Origin: CATQHP01 sp965205595 | GTDB lineage: Bacteria; Acidobacteriota; Terriglobia; Bryobacterales; UBA6623 | Direction: 5' to 3' | Assembly (NCBI GenBank): GCA_965205595.1 | Contig: CBDBHI010000080.1 | Location: forward strand, 1-64,000 | Length of the DNA stretch: 64,000 nt | Part shown: piece after piece, positions 7,512 to 16,394 of the stretch | Numbering within the stretch: the stretch's first letter is position 1 | Layout of the letters: each line of letters starts with the position of its first letter | Program-made: the position numbers and the translations under genes | Notes under the pieces: generated by a model | The model's database searches: none | The model's input: the letters and a program-made list of their open reading frames with translations, nothing else | What the model was told of the DNA's origin: nothing

Positions 7512-8938
7512 GCGCCGCGGCGAAAGCAGTAAAGCTGGGTCGCGGTTCGAACATACAAGCTGTTGTCGCCGATGGCGGGCGTCGCGTAGATCGGCTCAGC
7601 GAGATCGTTCGTCGCCAAGACGTTCCAATTGGCTCCAGCTTCGAGCACGCTGATTTTGCCCGCGTCGCTGGCCATGAAGACTTTGCCGTCGCCGGCCACG
7701 GGAGAGGCATAGTAGCCTTCGAGCGCCTGGCGCAGGCGGCCCTGTTTGAGAATTTCTCCGGTGGCGGGGCTGAGCGCCGTCACGATTCCGCCATTCTTCA
7801 CTAAGTAGAGGACATCGCGGTAAAGCAACGGGGAGGCTACGTCGGGCAGAGATTTTTGGTAGCGCCAAGTGCGATGCGTGGAAGAGACATCACCGCGGCC
7901 GCCAAGACGTATCGCCATGGTTGAGTTTTCAGAAACTCGCCGGGCGCGGTAATGCTCCCAGTCGCGTTCACTCAGCAGATCGTTTTCGTCGCGGTCGTGC
8001 ATCGGCCAGTTTCCCGGATGCCAATCCTTCGGGACCTCGTCCTTCGATAACTGCCGGTCGCCGTCTTTATCGAGTCGAGCAACTACTTCTTCAAACGCTG
8101 GAAGTTCAAGACGCACGGACGGCTCACCACCCGGGGCCCAACCGTTGAAGTAGAGCTGATCGCCGCCGATAACTGGTCCGGACTTAACCTGATAGGTCAG
8201 CCCACCAACTCGCCACACCTCGTCACCGTCAGCGGCATAGCTGATCATCACGTACGAACCAGGTACGACGACCTCGAGCGGTCCCGTTGCCGGCTGATAG
8301 ACGATTGGGGTCGAGAAGCTGTGGACGACGTCTGGTCGTGGCTGCTTCCAGAGGATTTCGCCGTCCGCGGGGTCGACGGCCATCACAAATGCGTCGAGGT
8401 CTTGGTCGCAGACAACGATGAGTTTGCCGTCGGCGAGGATGGGCGACGCGCCCATACCGTGAAAATTAGTGAACGGCCCGAGAGGTAGCTTCCACAGCAG
8501 GTCGCCGTCAGCGTTGTATGCGAGCAGGCCGAAACCGGCGAAGAACGAGTACACGTTTTTGCCATCGGTCACAGGCGTCGGCGAAGCCTCGTCGTTGAGC
8601 TTGTTCATTCGCTCGAGTCGCCGCGACGGCGCGGCGCGGCGCCAGATCTCCCGGCCGCTCGCGCGATCGACGCAAATTGTCCAAAGAGTCTGATCTTCAT
8701 GGCCGGTTAGAAAGATTTGTGTGTCGGTTAGTACTGGCGACGACTTCCCGGGAGACATATTGCTAACCCAGGCAATATTCTTGCTTTTACCAAACTCCAC
8801 GGGCAGCCGTTCAGCCTCGAAAACTCCACTTCCGTTAGGACCGCGAAATCGATCCCAGTCGGCGGCAGGCAGCGGCAGTGCGTGGAAGGCGGCAAAAAGG
8901 CCGATAAGTAAGGCTGAGGAGCGATTCAGCATCGGCAT
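7493..8938 (-). CDS. Secreted PQQ-like beta-propeller protein with EF-hands
   Basis: Start chosen at MPMLNRSSALLIGLFAAFHALPLPAADWDR (8938), which gives a good signal peptide. The mature protein begins WDRFRGPNGSGVFEAERLP, the typical opening of secreted PQQ_2-repeat propellers of Acidobacteriota and Planctomycetota. Repeats include TLWTICVDRASGREIWRR, NADGDLLWKLPLGPFTN, MAVDPADGEILWKQPRP and TALSPATGEILKQGRL. Inserted between blades are two EF-hand-like calcium loops (DKDGDRQLSKDE and DRDENDLLSERDW). Unlike true dehydrogenases, no catalytic Asp-Asn signature is evident, so it is probably a structural or binding propeller. It sits convergent to glcD. Function unknown. Confidence 0.8.
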   Translation of the reverse strand: MPMLNRSSALLIGLFAAFHALPLPAADWDRFRGPNGSGVFEAERLPVEFGKSKNIAWVSNMSPGKSSPVLTDTQIFLTGHEDQTLWTICVDRASGREIWRRAAPSRRLERMNKLNDEASPTPVTDGKNVYSFFAGFGLLAYNADGDLLWKLPLGPFTNFHGMGASPILADGKLIVVCDQDLDAFVMAVDPADGEILWKQPRPDVVHSFSTPIVYQPATGPLEVVVPGSYVMISYAADGDEVWRVGGLTYQVKSGPVIGGDQLYFNGWAPGGEPSVRLELPAFEEVVARLDKDGDRQLSKDEVPKDWHPGNWPMHDRDENDLLSERDWEHYRARRVSENSTMAIRLGGRGDVSSTHRTWRYQKSLPDVASPLLYRDVLYLVKNGGIVTALSPATGEILKQGRLRQALEGYYASPVAGDGKVFMASDAGKISVLEAGANWNVLATNDLAEPIYATPAIGDNSLYVRTATQLYCFRRGAYQSVD

Positions 8939-9166
8939 TGAATATAGCTCAGACAGCGGTCCGAGGGTGCGGAACGACAGCTTGGCGCGGGGCACCCTAA
9001 GGTCGCGTGCGCCGGAACGTAGGGCCTACACCGCGTCCACCTGAGGGCATCTAGCCACGTAAGTTTGCTCGACGTAGGATCAATTCCCTAGTCAAAAAAG
9101 GTACCAATGCTCCATTCAGTTTTTGCAGTGGAAGTTGCCACCATAGAGTCGCACTGAAACAAATGA

Positions 9167-9565
9167 CTGTGCTGTTCCCATGCTAATTTCACAAAAGTAC
9201 CCCCTAAGAGCGTCGCACCAATCGATCGTGGTCTCCAACGGCTGGCCGGCGCGGTATTAATTCAGGCCCTCCAAGATGCCGGAAGCGGCCCACGCCGCTG
9301 CCGGGAGGAATCAATCGAGTGGATTCAAGGAAAGACTGAGGGCAATTTCAGTTTCGACTTCTGCTGCGCCCTGTTGGGCAGGTCGCCCGACGACGTCCGC
9401 GAGCGACTAAAGAAGTACCACCTGATTCCCAAGTGGGAGCCCTCGATGGAAGACGCAACGCACTATTCTTTCCCAGCCAACTCGTCGCCATTCCCAGCCT
9501 TTATGGGCGGCAGAGAAGCGGACGAATCTGACGACAAGTGGGGCCGACTCGGAAAACCGGCGTAA
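9167..9565 (+). CDS. Small conserved protein, start codon unclear
   Basis: The frame between TGA 9164-9166 and the stop at 9563-9565 encodes RGLQRLAGAVLIQALQDAGS...REESIEWIQGKTEGNFSFDF, then CCALLGRSPDDVRERLKKYH. From memory this fits a small family with a helical segment, a REA/E-x-W-I motif, and an F-S-F-x-x-x-C-x-x-L-G-x-x-P-x-x-V/L-R-x-x-L core, found in many delta-proteobacteria and Acidobacteriota and possibly DNA-binding. No ATG, GTG or TTG precedes the conserved part in frame; only CTG 9167 or the internal TTG 9374 is available. Either a rare start is used or the 5' end is damaged. Function not known. Confidence 0.45.
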   Translation: MCCSHANFTKVPPKSVAPIDRGLQRLAGAVLIQALQDAGSGPRRCREESIEWIQGKTEGNFSFDFCCALLGRSPDDVRERLKKYHLIPKWEPSMEDATHYSFPANSSPFPAFMGGREADESDDKWGRLGKPA

Positions 9566-9698
9566 GCCCTCAGTGGTCGGCCCGGCCGACGGAGGGCCAA
9601 ATCCGCGCATAAGCAGGCAGTGAGTTCAACTCAATCAACAGAAACGAGACTGAAGCCGACGCTATGGAGCTCGGCTTCGATCCGGCCACGTAGCGGCA

Positions 9699-9883
9699 CT
9701 AGCCCGCGTTTCTCACCCCCTGACGGCGAAACCACGGTACAGGTGCGTCACTACTTCGTTGCGCTCGATCGCGAGTGCTCGACGGACTGCAAAAGTACGC
9801 CTCCGCGCGTCAACCGTCGCCCGCCTCGTATCGCCGCACCTCTCACGCACTTTCGCTCGCCACGTGGTGAGAAATGCGGGCTA
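9699..9883. repeat. 185-bp element with 18-bp terminal inverted repeats
   Basis: TAGCCCGCGTTTCTCACC (9699-9716) is matched, with one mismatch, by the reverse complement of GGTGAGAAATGCGGGCTA (9866-9883). There is no coding capacity inside. Related half-copies occur at 57829-57868 (GTGGTGCGAGACGCGGGCTA) and a short GCACTAGCCCGCG at about 11377. It looks like a small non-autonomous transposon; no clear target duplication. The rest of 9566-9958 is empty apart from the short leader of the next gene. Confidence 0.55.
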
Positions 9884-9958
9884 ACGTTCTCACTCCGGCG
9901 ACGGATCGGAGCAGCGGGCCTTGTCAACCGCAGTCCGGTACGATAGTCTCATAGTGAG

Positions 9959-10291
9959 ATGTTTTGTCCGACCTGTGGCTATGCGGTTGAGGAAGATGAC
10001 TGCTTCTGTCGTAAGTGCGGGCGGGACATCAGCAGCGAAAATCCAACGTCGGCCGCGCGCATGTTTCAGCGCGACATGGGTCGACGAAAGCTCGCCGGCG
10101 TCTGTTCAGGGTTTGCGCGCTATTTCGCACAAGATATCACTCTGATCCGTATCGTCTGGGCTTGCGTCGCTATCATACCCCCATTTCCGGGAGTGATTGG
10201 GTATGGCATCTGCTGGGTACTTATGCCGGCGGATGAGCCAGAAACCGTCGGCGTGGACGGCTCGGCTGGGCGCGCGGCCGTTCAGGAATAA
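9959..10291 (+). CDS. PspC-domain protein with N-terminal zinc ribbon
   Basis: The 110 residues open with a zinc ribbon, MFCPTCGYAVEEDDCFCRKCG (four cysteines as two CxxC pairs), followed by a PspC domain: RRKLAGVCSGFARYFAQDIT, LIRIVWACVAIIPPFPG, YGICWVLMPADEP. PspC-type proteins are small inner-membrane proteins linked to envelope-stress sensing; the ribbon-plus-PspC arrangement is common outside Enterobacteria. One transmembrane segment is visible at about residues 62-90. ATG 9959 follows GATAGTCTCATAGTGAG, with only a weak ribosome site. It stands alone, 23 bases ahead of the GHMP kinase gene, and could be co-transcribed with it. Confidence 0.85.
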   Translation: MFCPTCGYAVEEDDCFCRKCGRDISSENPTSAARMFQRDMGRRKLAGVCSGFARYFAQDITLIRIVWACVAIIPPFPGVIGYGICWVLMPADEPETVGVDGSAGRAAVQE

Positions 10292-10314
10292 CCCGCCGCC
10301 ATTCGCTATCGGGC

Positions 10315-11304
10315 ATGATTGAAACCGCTGCTTACGCCCGTGTCGGCCTGCTGGGAAACCCCTCAGACGGTTATTTTGGCAAGACGATCGCATTCACGCT
10401 CAAAAATTTTAGATCGCGAGTGTTGCTGTACCCGAGTGCGCGCCTCGAGATTAAGCCTTCGGCGGCGGACTTTCCGATTTGGCAAAACCTGGAAGAACTA
10501 CGCGAGACAACCCGCTGGCGCGGATACTACGGCGGCATCCGCATCATTCGCGCGCTCTTGATGCGCTTCACCGACTATTGTGCGGCTGAAGGTATTGAGC
10601 TACACGATCGAAATTTCACCGTTGAGTACGAATCGAATATTCCGCTTCGCCTAGGTTTAGGAGGCTCGTCGGCGATCATCACGGCAACGCTGAGAGCCTT
10701 GATGCAGTTTTACGAGATTGAGATTTCGAAACCGATCCAAGCAAATCTGGCGTTGGAAACCGAGACCAAAGAGTTAGGAGTCAGCGCCGGGCTCCAAGAT
10801 CGCGTAATCCTGGCCTACGAGGGTTTGGTCTACATGGACTTTGCACGCGAGCTGATGGAGCAACGTGGCTACGGGGAATACGAGCCGCTCGACGCAGAAT
10901 CGCTACCGAACCTATACGTCGCCTACCGAACCAGCTTGAGCGAGGGAACCGAGGTGTTCCACAACAACATTCGCGGGCGGTTTGAGTCCGGCGACCGGGA
11001 TATTGTCGAGGCAATGCAGCAGTGGGCACAAATGGCCCAAGATGGCCGTGCGGCGCTGCTGGCTGGCGACCGCGGCAAGCTTGGCCAACTGATTGACGCC
11101 AACTTCGACCTGCGGTCACGGCTGTACAAAGTCAGCGATGGGAATTTGCTGATGATCGAAACGGCTCGACAGGCCGGGGCGACCGCGAAATTCGCTGGTT
11201 CCGGCGGCGCGATCGTCGGGACTTACCGCGACGAAGAGCACTTCGAAGAACTGCAGCAGGCGTTTGCCGCTCGCGATATCGCGGTCATTCAGCCGCGGAT
11301 CTAA
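10315..11304 (+). CDS. GHMP-family sugar kinase (glucuronokinase-like)
   Basis: A 329-residue GHMP kinase. The N-terminus has ARVGLLGNPSDGYFGKTIAF, typical of glucuronokinase and heptose-kinase-like members. The ATP-binding motif 2 is PLRLGLGGSSAIITATLRAL (about residue 116), and the C-terminal motif 3 is GATAKFAGSGGAIVGTY. GHMP enzymes phosphorylate small sugars or mevalonate-type substrates in the cytoplasm; the LLGNPSDGYFG signature points to a sugar 1-kinase such as glucuronokinase. The neighbouring sequence gives no pathway clue. The start ATG at 10315 lies 23 bases after the PspC gene. Substrate unproven. Confidence 0.8.
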   Translation: MIETAAYARVGLLGNPSDGYFGKTIAFTLKNFRSRVLLYPSARLEIKPSAADFPIWQNLEELRETTRWRGYYGGIRIIRALLMRFTDYCAAEGIELHDRNFTVEYESNIPLRLGLGGSSAIITATLRALMQFYEIEISKPIQANLALETETKELGVSAGLQDRVILAYEGLVYMDFARELMEQRGYGEYEPLDAESLPNLYVAYRTSLSEGTEVFHNNIRGRFESGDRDIVEAMQQWAQMAQDGRAALLAGDRGKLGQLIDANFDLRSRLYKVSDGNLLMIETARQAGATAKFAGSGGAIVGTYRDEEHFEELQQAFAARDIAVIQPRI

Positions 11305-11530
11305 AAATTTCGCGGGCAGCGAGCTGCCGGCCGCTCAGCCTGAGCGCCGGCGGCGCGGCGTCCAAATTCATTGGGCACTAGCCCGCGCCATCTAAATCAG
11401 AATCGGAGGAGTGTCCAGCCGGCCAATCGGGATGGCTGTGAGCGCGGGGCCGTAGCGGGCTATAGCATTTTCACCGAACGCGTAGACCGGCAATTGGACA
11501 CGCCGACCGCGAGTGTTGGGTCGGAAAGAA

Positions 11531-11550
11531 CGTCGACCTAGAGGTCGACG
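11531..11550 (+). other. Hairpin preceding the group II intron (insertion target)
   Basis: CGTCGACCTA/GAGGTCGACG is a perfect 20-base palindrome three bases before the intron start. Class IIC introns are known to insert just downstream of terminator-like or attC-like stems, and this stem is the likely recognition structure. The related stem at 4864-4883 still has a T-tract and no intron. Confidence 0.75.
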
Positions 11551-11553
11551 CGG

Positions 11554-12210
11554 GTGTGCCCGGCATGGGCTGTATCTAGTGAGATGAAAGGGACTCATCG
11601 GAACCGATGGAGGTAACCGTAGGGAAGAGCAAAGTGAAAGCTTGAGGAAGCTCGGAACAAAGTCACGACCGCAGGAACACGAATCGGAGAGGCCGCGCGC
11701 GGGCGGTAAGCTTGCCAGCCACAGCGAAACCCAGAATCCATCCGAGACGCGTGAGGTAGAGCCGAGCGGCACGGGACGAAAGATGCAGCACCTTACCCGG
11801 GGAGATCTCCGCGGAGCAGAGCGACAAGCCGAGCAAAGCGGAGAAGTCAGCAGAGGCCGTAGTAGCGAGGAAACGGGGTAATGCCCGTGGAGCAAAGGGC
11901 CGAAGAGCCAAGGAGTATCACGCCGAGACCGATCTCTAATCAAAGCCACAAGGTAGTCCGCATTCTCGAGCCGCAAGGCTGCCGTCCGCTGGAGCGGTCG
12001 TAAGGGGGAGCAGGGCGGGGCCCCGGCGGTGGAGCCGATATAAGCCCGGCCTGGCGACTGCCGGTCGAGATAGGCGAGAGTCTCGGGAGAAAGAGATGCT
12101 CGAACTGGGTTCCCTCAGTTTGCGGGGTTACCCGCCGGCTCAACCGCCGGATACGGAAAACCGTACGTCCGGTGGTGTGGGAGGGTGCCCTTCGGGGCAC
12201 CCGACCCGAT
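11554..12210 (+). ncRNA. Group II intron (class C-like), reverse transcriptase missing
   Basis: A self-splicing ribozyme and retroelement. The 5' end reads GTGTGCCCGGCATGGGC, matching the GUGYG consensus. Domain V is intact at 12143-12176: a 34-nt hairpin with a 9-bp lower stem (ACCGCCGGA/TCCGGTGGT, one G-U pair), a CG bulge, a 5-bp upper stem and an AAAA tetraloop. The CGC in place of AGC in the catalytic triad is the mark of class IIC. Domain VI follows (GGGTGCCC-TT-CGGGGCACCC) with a bulged A, and the intron ends CCCGAT. The 5' exon has a perfect hairpin (11531-11550), the usual IIC target. The empty copy at 4843-4886 confirms both junctions. Domain IV keeps only a 40-codon open frame (11881-12003, MPVEQRAEEPRS...), presumably the residue of the intron protein, so mobility would need a protein supplied in trans. 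Confidence 0.88.
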
Positions 12211-12522
12211 CCCGCCGGAAGCGCGCGCCACAAATCCCCGCGAGAGTGCGTGCAGCGGTGTCAAGAATCGGTCTACGAAAATCGTGAAAATGCTCTAAAC
12301 GTTAGAAAAACGCGTCTGAAATCCCGGTCCCAAATCCGTCTGTATACAGGCGATGGCCTCAAACTGGATCGACAGAGATGGACGGAAGTCAACGCTTTCC
12401 TCGGGCTTGGTAAACAGTTTGAACGAAAGCCCGGGCGGTGCAGTCGAAGTATCAGGGGCTAGGGGTCGGTCCCACCATAAACTAGCACTGGTGGTAGTCA
12501 CAATTTTCCGTGGTAAAGCCGC

Positions 12523-14541
12523 CTAAATCTCCAGATTCTCAATTAGCTCATTCACTTGTGCCTGTAGTTCGTCTTTCCGCAGGCGCAAGTCGTTTAGCCC
12601 GTCACGAGCCGCCACGATCGCACCTTCTTGGCTGGCCAGCGTGTCGGCATATTCCTGAACCTTTTGCTGCTGCCCAGTCACGCTGCGCAATGTCGAAATG
12701 TTATTGCGCAAGCGCCCCTGGTCTTGCTCCAACCCACTGAGTTCTTGCGTCGTGCGGGCGATCGCGGCATCCGTATCAGCGACCAACTTCTGAGCGTCGG
12801 AAATTTCCTTAAGCTTCTGGCGCCCAGCCGCGTCCAGCTCGCGGTTCGAAACGTACGCGAGTATCTGGTTGTAGTTGAGGTTTGAAAGTCCGACACGGTT
12901 CGCGACGACCCGTTCCTCGGTAATGACAAAAGCCTTTTCTTCACCCGCCGCCACCGGAACTTCGAAGCGATAAGCGTTCGCGGTCTTCTCCTTTGGCGTC
13001 ACGCCAACAAGTTTGTAAGGCGACCGCGCCGGATGCTCGATCACAACCGTCTTCGCCTTTTGATCAACATTCTTGATCGTAAAAGTCTTGACCTCGTGAA
13101 CTACCGAATTCAGAGTCATCACACCCCGGGTCACACGAAACTTGCTCTGCAACTTGCGGCTCGAATCAAACTTCGTCGTAATTCGCGAACCGAGATCCAC
13201 CGCGTAGCTAATCAACCGCTTGTCGCCGTCTTTTACCGTCTCGATCAGAGCTTCGCCCGCGTAGGCACCGGCGTCGTAAACCGTAATCGCGCCGCCGTCC
13301 AGCGTTGCGCCAGACGAATTGATCATTTCTACCGCGTTGAGCGGATGTTGCGAACCGCCGGACTCGCTATAGATCAGCAATCTGCGTCCATTCACCTTTT
13401 CACGGAAGAACGGCAGCATCGCCGACTCGCCCTTGCTAATCGTCACCGGATGATCGATACGGTACTCAAACAAATCACCCAGCTCAGCCTGAACCGCTGT
13501 CGAAGCGACGGTAGACGAAGCTTCATTGCGGAACCGGCTCTCTTCAGCGACATCCGCCATCTCCATGGCCATCGATTTTGCCGCAAACTGTCGACGACCT
13601 CGCACAGCAGGCGGCGGGGCAGCGGCAGCCAGTCCGGCTGATTGCTCGGATACTACTCCTCCAATGACACCTTGGTGAACCACCGGCCGAGCGGCACGAT
13701 TCTGCGCCAGCTCAACCCGAGGCCGGGTCAGGTATCGCGGCTCGTACAATTGCGTCGTAAACGAAACCGGCAGACCGGAAACGAGTGAAAGGGCCACCCC
13801 CGACCAATCTTCGCCCGAAGTGTTGTCGACAATCGCCCAACCCTCAAGCAGCGGCTCAGTCGATTCATCAAGCACCAGGCGGTAAGTCGACTTCCAGATC
13901 GGCGTCGGGACAACATAACCGGCAATTACCCGTGAGGCACCGCCCTGTGACTCCACCGTCACCGTCTTCTTCTCGCCGCCCCTCGAACGCGCCAGTACTG
14001 CCAGATAATCTCGAAGCTGGGTTTGAATCGCCGTATCTGTAAATCTCAAACCCTGCGCCGCGCTGGGGTCGATGCTGCGAATCTCGCCGTCCGGCAACAT
14101 CAGCAGCAACTCCGAAACCTCCATCTCCGCTTGAGGAGCCTGACGCCGCCGGGCCGAAACAATCATCCCGCGAACCGCGCCGCTGGACAGCGCAATCTCG
14201 ATCTCTGCTCCTTTGAACTGATCCAAAATATGCGCCAAGTCATCGCCGCGATCAATTTCAAACGGGAAGACCTCCAAACGCTTGCTCAAAGGATCTGAGG
14301 AATCATAGCGAATTGCCGAAACCCCCTGTCCACCGGTCTGCTCTACGGTCAGAGACTTGAGCACGTCGTCCATCTCAGAAGCCTTGAAGCGCAGCACCGC
14401 CGATTCACCGGAAGGGATTGCCGCGGCTCGCTCGAAATACCCGATGCCGTGCTTATAAAGCACAACCTTAGTCACATCGAGATCGGTGCCAAACGCTTGC
14501 GTAACCAAAAGCAGAAAACAAAAAGAGCGTAGAAATGGCAT
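12523..14541 (-). CDS. Secreted DUF4139-type protein with C-terminal coiled coil
   Basis: 672 residues with a signal peptide (MPFLRSFCFLLLVTQAFG). The N-terminal part VTKVVLYKHGIGYFERAAAI...RFKASEMDDVLKSLTVEQ is characteristic of DUF4139-family secreted proteins, in which a beta-rich DUF4139 domain (SKGESAMLPFFREKVNGRRL, LIYSESGGSQHPLNAVEMIN) is preceded by PVPTPIWKSTYRLVL and a low-complexity linker (residues about 305-360). The last 85 residues (QKLKEISDAQKLVADTDAAI and onward) are predicted coiled coil. It is probably a periplasmic or surface protein; no biochemical role is established for the family. Monocistronic and divergent from the next gene. Confidence 0.82.
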   Translation of the reverse strand: MPFLRSFCFLLLVTQAFGTDLDVTKVVLYKHGIGYFERAAAIPSGESAVLRFKASEMDDVLKSLTVEQTGGQGVSAIRYDSSDPLSKRLEVFPFEIDRGDDLAHILDQFKGAEIEIALSSGAVRGMIVSARRRQAPQAEMEVSELLLMLPDGEIRSIDPSAAQGLRFTDTAIQTQLRDYLAVLARSRGGEKKTVTVESQGGASRVIAGYVVPTPIWKSTYRLVLDESTEPLLEGWAIVDNTSGEDWSGVALSLVSGLPVSFTTQLYEPRYLTRPRVELAQNRAARPVVHQGVIGGVVSEQSAGLAAAAPPPAVRGRRQFAAKSMAMEMADVAEESRFRNEASSTVASTAVQAELGDLFEYRIDHPVTISKGESAMLPFFREKVNGRRLLIYSESGGSQHPLNAVEMINSSGATLDGGAITVYDAGAYAGEALIETVKDGDKRLISYAVDLGSRITTKFDSSRKLQSKFRVTRGVMTLNSVVHEVKTFTIKNVDQKAKTVVIEHPARSPYKLVGVTPKEKTANAYRFEVPVAAGEEKAFVITEERVVANRVGLSNLNYNQILAYVSNRELDAAGRQKLKEISDAQKLVADTDAAIARTTQELSGLEQDQGRLRNNISTLRSVTGQQQKVQEYADTLASQEGAIVAARDGLNDLRLRKDELQAQVNELIENLEI

Positions 14542-14812
14542 AGCGGGACTCCTTCTCCCATTACGTTAGACGCCCCCAAACCCCATAATGTGCATCGATC
14601 AATAAAACCGCTCGACCAAGGGCACCCTTGGCGCGGTCTTGAAACGTCGTTAACGTTAGAGAAATCAGCGATTTATCTGCTTTTCGTCGTCGCCGCACAG
14701 CCCCAGTCCCAGTGGCAACACCTTCGACCAGAGGCCCAAGCTCCATCTCCAAGCGCGGTCAACAATTGAGGAACGAAACACCCGCCACGAGTCGTACCAT
14801 TAAGTAAGAGCC

Positions 14813-15505
14813 ATGTTCGGATACTTCGACCCAATGTATTTCGTGTTCATGATCCCGGGGATGATCCTCTCGATGTGGGCGGCCGCCCGCACGAAGAGCG
14901 CCTTCAACAAATACTCGAAGGTACGCGCCCGCATGACGGGAGCGCAGGCCGCCCGCGCAATGCTCGATCAGGCCGGACTCTATGACGTAAAAATCGGCCG
15001 CGCCGGCGGGTTCCTCTCCGACCACTATAACCCGGCTACCAAAAGCCTAGCGCTCTCGCCCGACGTCCATGACCGGCCGTCGATCTCAGCGGTAGGCGTC
15101 GCCTGCCACGAGGCCGGACACGCCCTGCAACACGCCCAGGGCTACTCGCCGCTTAAGCTCCGCTCCGCATTGGTGCCCGCGGCCGGCATCGGGTCCAACC
15201 TAAGCTGGATCGTCATCATGGCCGGCATGTTCTTAAACCAGCCGGGCTTGCTGATGATCGGAGTCGTCCTTTTCTCGCTAACGGTAATTTTCCAGCTTGT
15301 AACGCTCCCAGTGGAATTCGACGCCAGCGCCCGCGCCAAGGAACTGGTCGTCAACTACGGAATCCTCGCGCCTCACGAGCTTGAAGGCGTCCAAAAGGTC
15401 CTCAACGCCGCCGCCTGGACCTACGTCGCTGCCGCAATCACTAGCGTCCTCACGCTGCTCTACTACCTCATGCGGCTCGGCCTACTAGGCGGCCGCGGTC
15501 GCTAA
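14813..15505 (+). CDS. Membrane zinc metallopeptidase, YugP-like
   Basis: A 230-residue integral-membrane protein of the Zn_peptidase_2 (YugP) family. The HExxH zinc motif is GVACHEAGHALQHAQGYSPL (about residues 95-114), and a third ligand candidate is in LPVEFDASARAKELV (Glu about residue 168). Transmembrane segments are at about residues 6-25, 127-150, 154-172 and 202-222. An ...RMTGAQAARAMLDQAGL...V segment precedes the core, as in the family. Substrate and role are not established for YugP proteins. The ATG follows AGTAAGAGCC, a weak ribosome site. It converges on nfo with a 4-base overlap at the 3' ends. Confidence 0.9.
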   Translation: MFGYFDPMYFVFMIPGMILSMWAAARTKSAFNKYSKVRARMTGAQAARAMLDQAGLYDVKIGRAGGFLSDHYNPATKSLALSPDVHDRPSISAVGVACHEAGHALQHAQGYSPLKLRSALVPAAGIGSNLSWIVIMAGMFLNQPGLLMIGVVLFSLTVIFQLVTLPVEFDASARAKELVVNYGILAPHELEGVQKVLNAAAWTYVAAAITSVLTLLYYLMRLGLLGGRGR

Positions 15506-16380
15506 TTCTTCCGGCCCGGCGCCAGCTCGCGCAACCGATCAACGTTCGCCTGGTGCGTTCCGTCTTTACCTAACGGCGTCTCTAGAATGAAAGCCTTGCG
15601 GCGCAGCTTCGGGTGCCGCAAGATGCGCTCAAACGCCTGCGCGCCAATAAACCCTTCACCGATCGATTCGTGGCGGTCGCGATTCGAAGCCAACGGCGTC
15701 TTCGAATCATTGGCGTGAATCACAGGAACGTTCTCAGCCCCAATGTGGAGCTCCATCTCGCGAACCATCGCGCGCAACCCTGTCGCGGTTGAAACGTTGT
15801 ACCCGGCCTCAAAACAATGCGCCGTGTCGAGGCAATAACCGATCGGAACATCAGCCCGCTGCTCAATCGCAGCCCGCAATGTCGCCAACTCTTCGAAACT
15901 GCGCCCGATCGTCGCCCCACCACCCGCGGTATTTTCGAGCAACAGAGTTAACGAACCCCAGTCAAATCCCTTTTGCGATTTGACGAGGGCTTTGGCGAGT
16001 CCCTCGATCGCCTTGTCTACAGTCTGCTCCTTAGCGCTACCCGGATGGATTACCAGGTAATCGGCCTCCACCGCCCGAGCGTTTTCAATCTCTAGCCGAA
16101 AAGACCGAATTGAATTCTTGCGAATGTCGCGATCAGCCGAGGCGAGATTTGTGAGGTAGTTGCCGTGGACCACGAGCGGCGACAAATCGTGCTCGGCCCG
16201 CAACTCACTGAGCCTCGCCACATCGGCCGCCGCCGGCACCGACGCGCGCCACATACGCGGACTGCGAGTGAATATCTGCAAGCAGTTGCAGCCCAATTCC
16301 ACGGCCTCTTCGGCAGCCTTGTAGACACCCCCGGCAGTTGAGGTATGCGCACCGATGCGAGAAACGAGCCGTCGGGCCAT
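15502..16380 (-). CDS. nfo: Endonuclease IV (AP endonuclease)
   Basis: A 292-residue TIM-barrel AP endonuclease that cuts 5' to abasic sites and removes 3' blocking groups in base-excision repair. Family motifs are all present: GAHTSTAGGVYKAAEEAVEL at the start, NYLTNLASADRDIRKNSI, YLVIHPGSA, LLLENTAGGG, GYCLDTAHCFEAGYNV, and HANDSKTPLASNRDRHESIG with EGFIG. These contain the His, Glu and Asp ligands of the trinuclear zinc site. The start at 16380 is ATG (MARRLVSRIGAHTS). It lies 14 bases downstream of the methyltransferase on the same strand and may be co-transcribed with it. Confidence 0.95.
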   Translation of the reverse strand: MARRLVSRIGAHTSTAGGVYKAAEEAVELGCNCLQIFTRSPRMWRASVPAAADVARLSELRAEHDLSPLVVHGNYLTNLASADRDIRKNSIRSFRLEIENARAVEADYLVIHPGSAKEQTVDKAIEGLAKALVKSQKGFDWGSLTLLLENTAGGGATIGRSFEELATLRAAIEQRADVPIGYCLDTAHCFEAGYNVSTATGLRAMVREMELHIGAENVPVIHANDSKTPLASNRDRHESIGEGFIGAQAFERILRHPKLRRKAFILETPLGKDGTHQANVDRLRELAPGRKN

Positions 16381-16394
16381 TGCCGCCTATGATC

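Larger units (their letters stand above)
11461..12297. repeat. Inverted-repeat element carrying the group II intron
   Basis: The arms are 11461-11489 (TATAGCATTTTCAC...CGTAGACCG) and the reverse complement of 12269-12297 (TAGAGCATTTTCAC...CGTAGACCG), the same arm family as 781-808/1045-1073. Without the 657-nt intron this element would be about 180 bp, a typical MITE size. Homology with the 1.0-1.1 kb copy runs on to about 12338 (CGTCTGAAATCCCGGTCC). Bases 11305-11460 hold no feature I can support other than a GCACTAGCCCGCG fragment. Bases 12339-12522 also hold no gene. Confidence 0.6.

Noticed and set aside
12339..12522. Imperfect hairpin near ACCATAAACTAGCACTGGTGG as a terminator
   Set aside because: No T-tract and weak stem.
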